Source: Mycolicibacterium iranicum (GTDB taxonomy: Bacteria; Actinomycetota; Actinomycetes; Mycobacteriales; Mycobacteriaceae). From it: a stretch of DNA of 64,000 nucleotides. The stretch lies in contig NZ_LQPC01000028.1 of the NCBI RefSeq assembly GCF_002101705.1, positions 186,001 through 250,000 on the forward strand. The letters are read 5' to 3'. Both the position numbers and the translations under genes were made by a program. This document shows, piece by piece, positions 18,493 through 27,177 of the stretch. Under the pieces are notes generated by a model. That model ran no database searches. It saw nothing but the letters and a program-made list of their open reading frames with translations, and was not told the DNA's origin. Every line of letters begins with the position of its first letter. The first letter of the stretch is position 1.

Positions 18493-19580
18493 TGATCAAG
18501 AAGCTGAACTCGTCGCCGCTGTTGTGGCCTACCCTGGCCCTGATCGCGTTGCTGATCGTGAATGTCATTCTGACACCGAGCTTTCTGAGCATCCGGGTGC
18601 AGGACGGCCACCTCTTCGGCAGCCTCATCGACATCCTCCGAAACGGCGCGCCAACCATGCTGGTCGCCCTCGGGATGACCCTGGTCATCGCGTCGCGCGG
18701 TATCGACCTGTCCGTCGGCGCGGTGGTCGCCGTCAGCGGAGCACTGGCGTGCGCGCACATCGCCGCGTCGGCCGACCCGACGAGCGTCGGATCGGTCATC
18801 ACCGCCATGGGCATCGCTCTCGGCGTCGCCGTCGGGCTCGGGTTGTGGAACGGCATGCTGGTCTCGGTCTTCCGGGTCCAGCCGATCATCGCGACCCTCG
18901 TCCTCATGACCGCCGGCCGGGGCATCGCCCTGTTCATCACCGACGGTCAGATCGTCACCACCGTGAGTGCTCCCTTCAAGGTGCTGGGTGCCGGCTTCGT
19001 ATTCGGCCTGCCCGTCGCGATCCTGGTCAGCCTCTCGGTGTTCGCGCTCGTGGGTCTGCTCACCCGGCGCACCGCGCTGGGCATGCTGCTGGAGTCGGTC
19101 GGTGTCAACCCGGAAGCCAGCCGGCTCGCGGGTGTCCGGCATCGCTCCATCGTGTTCGCGGTCTACGTGTTCTGCGCCCTGTGCGCCGGCATCGCGGGCC
19201 TGATGATCGCGTCCAACATCTCGGCCGCCGACGCCAACAACGCCGGACTGTGGATCGAGATGGACGCCATCCTCGCCGTGGTGATCGGCGGAACCTCGCT
19301 GCTCGGAGGACGATTCAGCCTCACCGGAACCATTCTGGGAGCGCTGATCATCCAAACGCTCACGACGACCGTGTACACCGCGGGCATCACCCCGGAGACG
19401 ACGCTGGTGTTCAAGGCCCTGGTCGTCATCGCCGTGTGCCTGCTGCAGTCGCCCAAATTCCGCGGCGCTCTCTTTCGTCGCCGACCCTCGCGGACCAAGG
19501 GACCGACATCCCCGACCGAGAAGGGTGCCGCCGAGGGATCGGCGACGATCCCCGCACGACCCTCGGTGGTGGCGAAGTGA
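18492..19580 (+). CDS. YtfT/AraW-like sugar permease
   Basis: A 362-residue CUT2 permease with about nine or ten hydrophobic helices, SRGIDLSVGAVVAVSGALA, the cytoplasmic loop AGVRHRSIVFAVYVF, and IGGTSLLGGRFSLTGTILGALI. ATG 18492 overlaps the ATPase stop; an adjacent in-frame GTG at 18489 is an alternative start. The hydrophilic tail (about 335-362) is rich in Pro and basic residues. It pairs with the second permease at 19577. Confidence 0.92.
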   Translation: MIKKLNSSPLLWPTLALIALLIVNVILTPSFLSIRVQDGHLFGSLIDILRNGAPTMLVALGMTLVIASRGIDLSVGAVVAVSGALACAHIAASADPTSVGSVITAMGIALGVAVGLGLWNGMLVSVFRVQPIIATLVLMTAGRGIALFITDGQIVTTVSAPFKVLGAGFVFGLPVAILVSLSVFALVGLLTRRTALGMLLESVGVNPEASRLAGVRHRSIVFAVYVFCALCAGIAGLMIASNISAADANNAGLWIEMDAILAVVIGGTSLLGGRFSLTGTILGALIIQTLTTTVYTAGITPETTLVFKALVVIAVCLLQSPKFRGALFRRRPSRTKGPTSPTEKGAAEGSATIPARPSVVAK

Positions 19581-20578
19581 GCATCGGAATCGACATGCGG
19601 CCCCGGGCCGTCGCCGGCAGCCTGCTGCGGCGTGCCACCGGACGGTATCTGTCGCCCCTGGCGTCGCTGGCACTGTTCGCCGTGATGTTCGCGGTTGTCG
19701 TGGCTCGCTACGACTTTGCCAGTCCCGCACAGGTGTTCCTGAACCTGTTGGTGGACAACGCGTATCTGATCGTCCTGGCGGTCGGCATGACGTTCGTCAT
19801 CCTCACCGGGGGTATCGATCTTTCGGTCGGATCCGTGGTGGCGCTGTCCACCGTGATCGTCGCGAGTGCGCTGCAGGCCGGCTGGCCGATGCCGCTGGCC
19901 GTGGGCACGGTGCTGGTGGTCGGGCCGTTCCTCGGGATGCTGATGGGCTTGATCATCGAGCACTTCGACGTGCAGCCGTTCATCGTGACGCTTGCGGGCA
20001 TGTTCTTGGCTCGTGGGCTGTGCTACGTGATCAGCGTCGACACCCTGCCGATCAACGATCCGGTGCTGCGCGTGATCGGGCTGAACTACGTGTACCTCTA
20101 CGAGGACAAGTTCATCCGCTGGACAGTCGTCATCGCGGCCGTCGTGGTGGTCATCGCGGTCTATGTGCTGCACCAGACCCGATTCGGCCGGACGGTGTAC
20201 GCCGTCGGTGGAAACCGGCAGTCGGCACAGCTGATGGGGCTGGACGCGTCCCGGGCGCGGGTCTCGGTGTATGCCATCAGCGGATTCTGTGCCGCACTCG
20301 CGGGCCTGCTGTTGGCCGTGCAGAAGCTGTCGGGCTACAGCCTCAACGGCATCGGCTTGGAGCTCGACGCCATTGCCGCGGCTGTGATCGGCGGTGTCCT
20401 GCTCTCCGGCGGCGTCGGCTTCGTACTTGGCTCGGTCATCGGTGTCCTGGTGCTCGGCACGATACAAACATTCGTGACAGCGGAGAACCTCGACTCGTAC
20501 TGGACCCGGATCATGACGGGCGCTTTGCTCTTGGTCTTCGTGCTGGTGCAGCGACTAGTGGTGAGGAAGCACGGATGA
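19577..20578 (+). CDS. YjfF/AraZ-like sugar permease
   Basis: A 333-residue second permease of the same importer, with GGIDLSVGSVVALSTVIVA, FGRTVYAVGGNRQSAQLMGL and IGGVLLSGGVGFVLGSVIGVLVLG. GTG 19577 overlaps the stop of the preceding permease by 4 nt. A separate YjfF-type partner distinguishes this transporter from the single-permease ChvE/GguAB system in the opposite operon. Confidence 0.92.
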   Translation: MSIGIDMRPRAVAGSLLRRATGRYLSPLASLALFAVMFAVVVARYDFASPAQVFLNLLVDNAYLIVLAVGMTFVILTGGIDLSVGSVVALSTVIVASALQAGWPMPLAVGTVLVVGPFLGMLMGLIIEHFDVQPFIVTLAGMFLARGLCYVISVDTLPINDPVLRVIGLNYVYLYEDKFIRWTVVIAAVVVVIAVYVLHQTRFGRTVYAVGGNRQSAQLMGLDASRARVSVYAISGFCAALAGLLLAVQKLSGYSLNGIGLELDAIAAAVIGGVLLSGGVGFVLGSVIGVLVLGTIQTFVTAENLDSYWTRIMTGALLLVFVLVQRLVVRKHG

Positions 20579-21603
20579 GCCCCCAATCGAACACACCCTC
20601 GACGGCGAAGCCGGTGATGGCCGACGTCGCGCGGCTCGCGGGAGTCAGCCATCAGACCGTCTCACGAGTCATCAACGGCTCGGCCAACATTCGACCCGCC
20701 ACGAAGGCCCGTGTCGAGGAGGCCATCCAAGAGCTCGGCTACCGTCCCAACACCGCGGCGCGGGCACTGGTGACGCGGCGCTCCGGGATCATCGGCGTCG
20801 TGGGGTCCAACAGTGGGCTCTACGGGCCGGCGAGCATCCAGCGCTCCGTGCTCGAGGCCGCTCGGGCGGCAGGCTACTTCTCCAGCCTCGTTCCGCTGGC
20901 CGAGGTGACCGTCGAGGAACTCCACAGTGCCCTCGACCATCTCGTCCGACAGTCCGTCGAAGCGATCGTGATGATCGTCGGCAAGGAAGATGCGCTCGCG
21001 GTCGTGCACGCGACGAGTGCCGGGGTACCGCTGATCGTGGTCGAGGGAGATCTCTCCGGCCGCGGTTTGACCGTCGGCGTCGACCAGATCGAGGGTGCGC
21101 GGCAAGCCACCCAGCACCTCCTGGACCTCGGGCACCGCGCGATCGACCACGTAGCGGGACCCCTCACCTACACCGAGGCCAAAGGCCGTCGCACCGGCTA
21201 CGAGGAGACGATGCGCTCCGCAGGCCTGGCCGCGCGGGAGCTCTGGGAAGGCGACTGGACCCCGCAGAGCGGCTACCGGATCGGGCGTGAACTGGTGCAA
21301 AGGGCCCGCAGTACAGCGGTATTCGTCGCCAACGATCAGATGTCGATCGGGGTGATGCACGCATTCGCCGAGGCAGGCGTGCGGGTGCCCGAGGACATCA
21401 GCGTCGTCGGGTTCGACGACATTCCCGAATCCGGCTATCTCAACCCGGCCCTCACGACCGTCAGGCAGGACTTCCGGGTCCTCGGTCAGCGGGCCATCGA
21501 CCTGGTGACCAAGACGTTGGAGGGCGCACCGTCCAGTGTGCCCCTCCTCGTCCCGGAACTGATCATTCGTGCCAGTACGGCCCCGCCACAGGAGGCGCCA
21601 TGA
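20575..21603 (+). CDS. LacI-family regulator of arabinose/galactose operons (AraR-like role)
   Basis: A 342-residue repressor. Residues about 14-60 form the LacI helix-turn-helix (VMADVARLAGVSHQTVSRVINGS) and hinge (LGYRPNTAARALVTRRS). Residues 70-335 are the sugar-binding domain with VFVANDQMSIGVMHAF and VVGFDDIPESGYLNPALTTV. It overlaps the permease and araB genes by 4 nt at each end, so it is produced with the operon it should control. Arabinose operons in Corynebacterium glutamicum are also governed by a LacI-type regulator called AraR. Three LacI-type operators lie at 15730-15844. The inducer is presumably L-arabinose or a metabolite. Confidence 0.92.
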   Translation: MSPQSNTPSTAKPVMADVARLAGVSHQTVSRVINGSANIRPATKARVEEAIQELGYRPNTAARALVTRRSGIIGVVGSNSGLYGPASIQRSVLEAARAAGYFSSLVPLAEVTVEELHSALDHLVRQSVEAIVMIVGKEDALAVVHATSAGVPLIVVEGDLSGRGLTVGVDQIEGARQATQHLLDLGHRAIDHVAGPLTYTEAKGRRTGYEETMRSAGLAARELWEGDWTPQSGYRIGRELVQRARSTAVFVANDQMSIGVMHAFAEAGVRVPEDISVVGFDDIPESGYLNPALTTVRQDFRVLGQRAIDLVTKTLEGAPSSVPLLVPELIIRASTAPPQEAP

Positions 21604-23267
21604 AGAACGAAAAGTATGCGGTCGGTGTCGACTTCGGCACCCTGTCCGGGCGGGCGCTGGTAGTCCGCGTCAGCGACGGTGCCGAGATGGCGAGCGCCGA
21701 GCACGTCTACACGCATGCCGTGGTCACCGAAACCCTGCCCGGCAGCCAGATTCGACTTCCTTCGCAGTGGGCACTGCAGGTGCCGTCCGACTACGTCGAT
21801 GTTCTGCGCACCGCCGTGCCCGAGGCCGTCGCAAAGGCGGGTATCGACCCGGCAGACATCGTCGGCATCGGCACCGACTTCACCGCCTGCACCATGGTGC
21901 CGGTCCGCGGCGACGGAACCCCGCTGTGTGAGCTCGACGGCTTCACCGAGCGCCCACACGCGTACGCCAAGCTCTGGCGCCACCATTCCCCGCAACCGCA
22001 GGCCGACCGGATCAATGCCGTAGCGGCCCGACGGGGGGAGAGCTGGCTGCCTCGCTATGGCGGACTGATCTCCAGTGAGTGGGAGTTCGCAAAGGCCCTC
22101 GAGATCCTCGACGAGGACCCGGAGGTGTACGCGGCGATGGACCGCTTCGTCGAGGCCGCGGACTGGATCGTGTGGCAGCTCAGCGGAATTTACGTCCGCA
22201 ACGCGTGCAGTGCCGGATACAAAGGCATTCGACAAGACGGCCGCTACCCGTCACGGGAGTTCCTCGCCGAGGTTCGGCCCGAATTCGCGGACTTCGTCAC
22301 CGAGAAGCTGGATCACCAGATCGGTCGCCTCGGGCAGCGGGCCGGTGGGCTCACCGCCCAGGCCGCACGTTGGACCGGCCTGCCGGAAGGCATCGCCGTC
22401 GCGGTGGGCAATGTCGACGCGCACGTCACCGTCGCCGCGGCCGACGCGCTGGAGCCCGGATGTCTGGTCGCCATCATGGGAACGTCCACCTGCCACGTGA
22501 TGAACTCCGATGTCCTGCGCGATGTGCCCGGCATGTGCGGCGTGGTTCGGGACGGAATCTCTGACGGCAGTTGGGGATACGAGGCCGGCCAGTCCGGGGT
22601 CGGCGACATCTTCGGGTGGTTCGTGGACAACTGCGTTCCCGAGAGCTATCACGTCGAGGCGCGCAGGCGCGGGCAAACCCTCCACGCCTATCTCACCGAA
22701 TTGGCGAGCCAGCAGCGGGTCGGCGAACACGGCCTCGTCGCGCTGGACTGGCACAGCGGTAACCGATCGGTCCTCGTCGACCACGAGCTGTCCGGGGTGA
22801 TGATCGGTCAGACGCTGGAGACCACCTGCGTCGACATGTACCGCGCGCTGCTGGAGGCCACCGCATTCGGCACCCGGATGATCGTGGAGACGTTTCTGGC
22901 CAGCGGTGTGCCGGTCACCGAATTGGTCGTGGCGGGCGGACTTTTGAAGAACCGGCTCCTGATGCAGATCTACGCCGATGCCGTCGGGCTACCACTGTCG
23001 ACCGTGCCGTCAGCACAAGCGCCCGCGCTGGGTTCGGCGATCCACGCTGCCGCGGCCGCGGGAGTTTTCGACAACGTTCCCGCCGCCGCGGCACAAATGG
23101 GTCGCCGAACCCGCAACGCCTACGAGCCGATCCCCGAAAACGCCGACGCATACAACAGGCTCTACCGCGAGTACGTCGCGGCCTACGAATGGTTCGGCCG
23201 CGGTAACGAGATGATGCGCCGACTGCGTCGCATCGGAGCCCGAGAGACGCTGGGAGCCACAGCATGA
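21600..23267 (+). CDS. araB: Ribulokinase
   Basis: A 555-residue FGGY-family kinase phosphorylating L-ribulose to L-ribulose 5-phosphate. It has the N-terminal phosphate loop VGVDFGTLSGRALVV, the araB-type segments GIGTDFTACTMVP and GGLISSEWEFAK, the Gly-rich region IMGTSTCHVM and the C-terminal VVAGGLLKNRLLMQIYADA. Start ATG overlaps the regulator stop by 4 nt and the stop overlaps araD by 4 nt. Length is typical for AraB. Confidence 0.96.
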   Translation: MKNEKYAVGVDFGTLSGRALVVRVSDGAEMASAEHVYTHAVVTETLPGSQIRLPSQWALQVPSDYVDVLRTAVPEAVAKAGIDPADIVGIGTDFTACTMVPVRGDGTPLCELDGFTERPHAYAKLWRHHSPQPQADRINAVAARRGESWLPRYGGLISSEWEFAKALEILDEDPEVYAAMDRFVEAADWIVWQLSGIYVRNACSAGYKGIRQDGRYPSREFLAEVRPEFADFVTEKLDHQIGRLGQRAGGLTAQAARWTGLPEGIAVAVGNVDAHVTVAAADALEPGCLVAIMGTSTCHVMNSDVLRDVPGMCGVVRDGISDGSWGYEAGQSGVGDIFGWFVDNCVPESYHVEARRRGQTLHAYLTELASQQRVGEHGLVALDWHSGNRSVLVDHELSGVMIGQTLETTCVDMYRALLEATAFGTRMIVETFLASGVPVTELVVAGGLLKNRLLMQIYADAVGLPLSTVPSAQAPALGSAIHAAAAAGVFDNVPAAAAQMGRRTRNAYEPIPENADAYNRLYREYVAAYEWFGRGNEMMRRLRRIGARETLGATA

Positions 23268-23971
23268 CAATCACTTCCGACGTCGACCGCGTCATCGCCG
23301 ATCTGCGAGAGCAGGTCTGCGAATTGCACACGCACCTGACCCGGTACGAACTCGTCATCTGGACAGCGGGCAACGTCTCGGCCCGGGTGCCCGGCCGCGA
23401 TCTGATGGTGATCAAACCATCAGGCGCCGATTACGATTCGCTGACCGCTGCCGACATGGTCGTATGCGACCTGTACGGCAACCTGGTCGACGGTGCGCTG
23501 AACCCGTCCTCAGACACCGCAGCCCACGCCTACGTCTACCGGCATATGCCGCACGTCGGTGGGGTGGTGCACACGCATTCCACCTATGCCACCGCGTGGG
23601 CTGCCCGCGGCGAGCCGATACCCTGCGTGCTGACCATGATCGCCGATGAGTTCGGCGGAGAAGTCCCGGTCGGCCCCTTCGCGCTCATCGGCGACGACTC
23701 CATCGGGCGGGGCATCGTGGATACATTGCGGCACAGCAGATCTCCCGCGGTGCTGATGCGGAGCCACGGACCGTTCACCATCGGCCGCACCGCTCGGGAC
23801 GCCGTCAAGGCCGCCGTCATGGTTGAGGACGTGGCCCGCACCGTCCACATCAGCCGCCAACTCGGGTCGGCGTCGCCGCTGGCCGACGCCGACGTCACCG
23901 CGCTGTTCGAGCGCTACCAGAACGTGTACGGCCAGGTCGGCCGTTCAGGAACCCCGGAGGAGACACGATGA
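23264..23971 (+). CDS. araD: L-ribulose-5-phosphate 4-epimerase
   Basis: A 235-residue class II aldolase-family enzyme converting L-ribulose 5-phosphate to D-xylulose 5-phosphate, the entry to the pentose phosphate pathway. It has [11 protein letters not shown], the phosphate-binding KPSGADYD, and the zinc-binding histidines in [13 protein letters not shown], plus [14 protein letters not shown] near the C-terminus. Translationally coupled to araB and araA by 4-nt overlaps. Confidence 0.95.
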   Translation: MTITSDVDRVIADLREQVCELHTHLTRYELVIWTAGNVSARVPGRDLMVIKPSGADYDSLTAADMVVCDLYGNLVDGALNPSSDTAAHAYVYRHMPHVGGVVHTHSTYATAWAARGEPIPCVLTMIADEFGGEVPVGPFALIGDDSIGRGIVDTLRHSRSPAVLMRSHGPFTIGRTARDAVKAAVMVEDVARTVHISRQLGSASPLADADVTALFERYQNVYGQVGRSGTPEETR

Positions 23972-25479
23972 CCGCGCCCACGCTCGTCACCAGTCAGGTG
24001 TGGCTGGTCACGGGCAGTCAGCACCTGTACGGTCCGGAGATCCTCGATCAGGTCACCGACCAATCGCGACAGATCGCCGAGCGACTCGACGCGAGCAGCG
24101 AGGTACCCGTCGAGGTGCGGTGGCTTCCGGTGGTCACCGACGCGGAGCAGATTGCCAGGGTGTTCGCCGAGGCCAATAGCACCGACGAGTGCATCGGCGT
24201 CATCGCGTGGATGCACACGTTCTCCCCGGCAAAGATGTGGATCCGAGGTCTTAAGGCGCTGCGCAAGCCACTGCTGCATCTGCACACCCAGTTCGGTGTC
24301 GAGTTGCCCTGGGGCACCATCGACATGGACTTCATGAACCTGAATCAGGCCGCGCACGGCGACCGGGAGTTCGGATACATCCAGTCCCGGCTTTCGCATC
24401 CACGCAAGACAATCGCCGGCCATGTCGATCATGGCGACACCCGGCGCCGGATCGGCTCGTGGGTTCGGGCTGCCCTCGGCAATGCGGACCTGTCCACGCT
24501 CAAGGTCGCCCGCTTCGGAGACAACATGCGCGGGGTGGCCGTCACGGAGGGAGACAAAGTCGAGGCCGAGGCGCACTTCGGGGTGTCGGTCAACACCTAC
24601 GGCGTCAACGATCTCGTGAACGTCGTCGACCGGGTCAATGCCGCGGATGTCGACAAACTGGTCCGCGAGTACGAGCACACCTATCGGCTGGCCGACGAGC
24701 TGCGTCCCGGCGGCGACAAGCATGCATCGCTGCGCCACGGCGCACAGATTGAACTGGGTCTGCGAAAGTTTCTGCAGCAGGGTGGCTTCGGTGCCTTCAC
24801 CACGAACTTCGAAGACCTCGGTGGGCTGCGCCAGCTCCCCGGGCTGGCCGTGCAGCGGCTGATGGCCGACGGCTACGGATTCGGCGGCGAAGGCGACTGG
24901 AAGACAGCGATGATGCTGCGGACCATCAAGGTGATGGCCGAGGGCCTGCCCGGTGGCACGTCCTTCATGGAGGACTACACCTACGACCTGACGCCGGGGC
25001 GTGAGCGGATCCTGGGTGCCCACATGCTGGAGGTGTGCCCCAGCATCGCGGCGGGCACTCCGACGCTGGAGGTGCATCCGCTCTCCATCGGCGGTCGCGA
25101 TGATCCGGTGCGGCTGCGCTTCACAGCCGCACCTGGCAACGCGGTCGTTGTCGGGATCTGTGACATGGGTAGCCGATTCCGACTGGTGGCCAACGAAGTT
25201 CGTGTCGTCGAGCCGACCGCGGATCTTCCGAACCTGCCCGTAGCCTGTGCCGTGTGGGAGCCGCTGCCCTCGTGGTCCACCTCGGCAGAGGCGTGGCTGA
25301 TGGCCGGTGCACCGCATCACACGGTGCTCACGACGGCCCTCGGCACCGAGACGATCGACGACTTCGCCGCAATGACGGAGACCGAGCTGCTCGTCATCGA
25401 CGCCGATACCACGACGCGCGGGTTCGCCCATGAACTCAGGTGGAACGACGTGTACCACCACGTCGCAGCCGGCCTGTGA
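23968..25479 (+). CDS. araA: L-arabinose isomerase
   Basis: A 503-residue isomerase converting L-arabinose to L-ribulose, the first intracellular step. The family N-terminus ([16 protein letters not shown]), [35 protein letters not shown] and the metal-site region [12 protein letters not shown] are intact. Length equals that of other AraA proteins. It follows araD with a 4-nt overlap. Together with araB and araD it completes the isomerase route for arabinose. Confidence 0.96.
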   Translation: MTAPTLVTSQVWLVTGSQHLYGPEILDQVTDQSRQIAERLDASSEVPVEVRWLPVVTDAEQIARVFAEANSTDECIGVIAWMHTFSPAKMWIRGLKALRKPLLHLHTQFGVELPWGTIDMDFMNLNQAAHGDREFGYIQSRLSHPRKTIAGHVDHGDTRRRIGSWVRAALGNADLSTLKVARFGDNMRGVAVTEGDKVEAEAHFGVSVNTYGVNDLVNVVDRVNAADVDKLVREYEHTYRLADELRPGGDKHASLRHGAQIELGLRKFLQQGGFGAFTTNFEDLGGLRQLPGLAVQRLMADGYGFGGEGDWKTAMMLRTIKVMAEGLPGGTSFMEDYTYDLTPGRERILGAHMLEVCPSIAAGTPTLEVHPLSIGGRDDPVRLRFTAAPGNAVVVGICDMGSRFRLVANEVRVVEPTADLPNLPVACAVWEPLPSWSTSAEAWLMAGAPHHTVLTTALGTETIDDFAAMTETELLVIDADTTTRGFAHELRWNDVYHHVAAGL

Positions 25480-25495
25480 GTGGAGACATCCGTCC

Positions 25496-26512
25496 ATGAA
25501 GGCCGCACGGCTGCACGGCATCGGAGATCTGCGCGTCGGCGGCGAGCCCGAACCCGGTGAACCGCCGCCGGGGTGGTCATTGCTACGGGTGACCTCGGTG
25601 GGCATCTGCGGCTCCGACCTGCACTGGTTCGTCGACGGCGGCATCGGTGAGAACCGGATCGAGCATCCGGTGGTGCCGGGCCACGAGTTCGCCGCCGTCG
25701 CGATGACCGGGCCCTATGCCGGGCGTCGCGTCGCGGTGGATCCCGCGATACCGTGCCAGAAGTGCGAGATATGTCTTGCAGGCCAGCACAACCTTTGCCC
25801 CACAGTGCAGTTCGCCGGACACGGGTCCGTCGACGGTGCACTGCAGGAATACCTGCTGTGGCCTGATCAGCTGCTGTACCCGCTGCCCGACGAGCTGAGC
25901 GACGATGCGGGCGCGCTGCTGGAACCGCTGGGTGTGGCGATCCACGCGGTGCGCGTCAGCCACCTGCGGCCAGGCGCCGACGTGCTGGTGATCGGTGCGG
26001 GCCCGATCGGTCAGTTGGTGGTACAGGTGGCGCGAAAGCAGGGCGCCGCCAGAGTGTTCGCCGTCGAGCCGTTGGTACACCGAAGGCTGTCGGCCCTGGG
26101 CGCCGGCGCCGATGCGGTGTGGTCGTCCGCCGACGCAGCCGACGCGGTGCGCGACGCGACCGGCGGCCGGGGTGTCGACGTCGTCATCGAGGTAGCCGGC
26201 ACCGACTCGGCCATTGGTATCGCGGTCGCCGCCGGGCGGCCGGGCGCCAGAGTGGCGCTGGCGGGTATCCCGTCCGAGGACGCGTCGTCTTTTCCCGCCG
26301 CTGACGCGCGCCGCAAGGGCCTGACGTTTGCGATGGTGCGGCGCATGCTCGACACCTATCCCGACGCGATCGCGATGGCGTGCGACGGGATAGACCTCGA
26401 CGCTCTGGTCACTGACCGTTATGCGCTGACCGATGCCGCCAAGGCATTCATCGCGGCGTCGGAGCGGCGCGGTGACAAGGTCGTCGTCGCGGTGTCACAC
26501 AGCTGCGGATGA
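25496..26512 (+). CDS. Zinc-dependent polyol/alcohol dehydrogenase (MDR family)
   Basis: A 338-residue medium-chain dehydrogenase. Catalytic zinc ligands are visible as Cys38 (VGICGSDLHW), His63-Glu64 (VPGHEF) and Glu in ALLEPLGVAIHA. Four cysteines in CQKCEICLAGQHNLC form the structural zinc lobe, and VIGAGPIGQLVVQVA is the NAD(P) site. It resembles sorbitol, threonine and idonate dehydrogenases. It is the last gene of the ara operon, 16 nt after araA, which suggests oxidation of a pentitol or sugar (for example arabitol). The substrate is not shown by sequence. Confidence 0.88.
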   Translation: MKAARLHGIGDLRVGGEPEPGEPPPGWSLLRVTSVGICGSDLHWFVDGGIGENRIEHPVVPGHEFAAVAMTGPYAGRRVAVDPAIPCQKCEICLAGQHNLCPTVQFAGHGSVDGALQEYLLWPDQLLYPLPDELSDDAGALLEPLGVAIHAVRVSHLRPGADVLVIGAGPIGQLVVQVARKQGAARVFAVEPLVHRRLSALGAGADAVWSSADAADAVRDATGGRGVDVVIEVAGTDSAIGIAVAAGRPGARVALAGIPSEDASSFPAADARRKGLTFAMVRRMLDTYPDAIAMACDGIDLDALVTDRYALTDAAKAFIAASERRGDKVVVAVSHSCG

Positions 26513-26532
26513 CGAACGGTCGATCGCAAGCG

Positions 26533-27102
26533 TCAATCTGACTGTGCGCGAGCCAGTTTCGCCAGTGCCGTCCGGCACATCTCTCGGGTCTCCCGGCGAG
26601 GTTGCTTACCGTGCCGCACGTCGTAGTGGGCTGCCGTCAACATCGACCACGTTGCGCCGACCATGAACACCGGGGTGAACTGCGTGTCTACCGTGCCATC
26701 GCCCTGACCACGCTGGATGACGGCGATGATCCCCTGATCCGCCTCACACTCGAAGTCGTCGAGGTCGTAGTCCTCTGTCGCTCGCATCCACCATCCCAAA
26801 CTGTCGAGGCGCTCCAACATCTCGTCGACGATGCGCAGGTAGGCCGCCAACCCGGTGCCTTCCCCGGTCCGAGCCGCCCGCACGGCTTCCTCGTACTCGG
26901 ACTCGACGAACCCTTCGATGCCCTCGGTCAGCGCGGCGCGGTCGGGGAAGTACCGGTTCAGGGTGCTTCGTGCGACGCCCGCCGCCTTGGCGATCTCACC
27001 CATGGACGCTGCGGTGTTGTCGGTCAGCACGTCGATGGCCGCCGAGAGCAAGGCCGCACGGGTGCGGTCGCGCACTCGCATCGGTCGGCCAGTCGACGAC
27101 AT
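26533..27102 (-). CDS. TetR-family regulator
   Basis: A 189-residue regulator with helix-turn-helix residues about 25-60 (MGEIAKAAGVARSTLNRYFPDRAAL) and a C-terminal ligand domain lacking recognisable motifs. ATG 27102 gives MSSTGRPMRVRDRTRAALL, the usual short pre-HTH arm. It diverges from an ABC exporter 75 nt away; the palindrome GGACATAAATGTCC lies between them, so it probably represses the exporter. Confidence 0.9.
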   Translation of the reverse strand: MSSTGRPMRVRDRTRAALLSAAIDVLTDNTAASMGEIAKAAGVARSTLNRYFPDRAALTEGIEGFVESEYEEAVRAARTGEGTGLAAYLRIVDEMLERLDSLGWWMRATEDYDLDDFECEADQGIIAVIQRGQGDGTVDTQFTPVFMVGATWSMLTAAHYDVRHGKQPRRETREMCRTALAKLARAQSD

Positions 27103-27153
27103 GCGTCTATCGTGCCCGATATGTCGATAGCGGGACGCAACTTGACGAAAATC

Positions 27154-27167
27154 GGACATAAATGTCC
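27154..27167. promoter_or_regulatory. Candidate TetR operator
   Basis: The perfect inverted repeat GGACAT-AA-ATGTCC lies between the divergent TetR gene and the ABC exporter, ten bases before the exporter ATG and just after a TTGACG -35-like element (27142-27147). Its position would occlude the exporter promoter. Confidence 0.6.
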
Positions 27168-27177
27168 CAATTAGTGC

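Noticed and set aside
18306..19730. 474-codon antisense frame opposite the ara permease
   Set aside because: Composition is that of a codon-bias shadow (Arg, Asp, Gly, His) and it opposes a clear permease.
23914..25644. 576-codon open frame antisense to araA
   Set aside because: Long antisense frames are expected in GC-rich DNA. The product is low-complexity His/Arg/Asp/Gly-rich with no domain and sits opposite a perfect araA.
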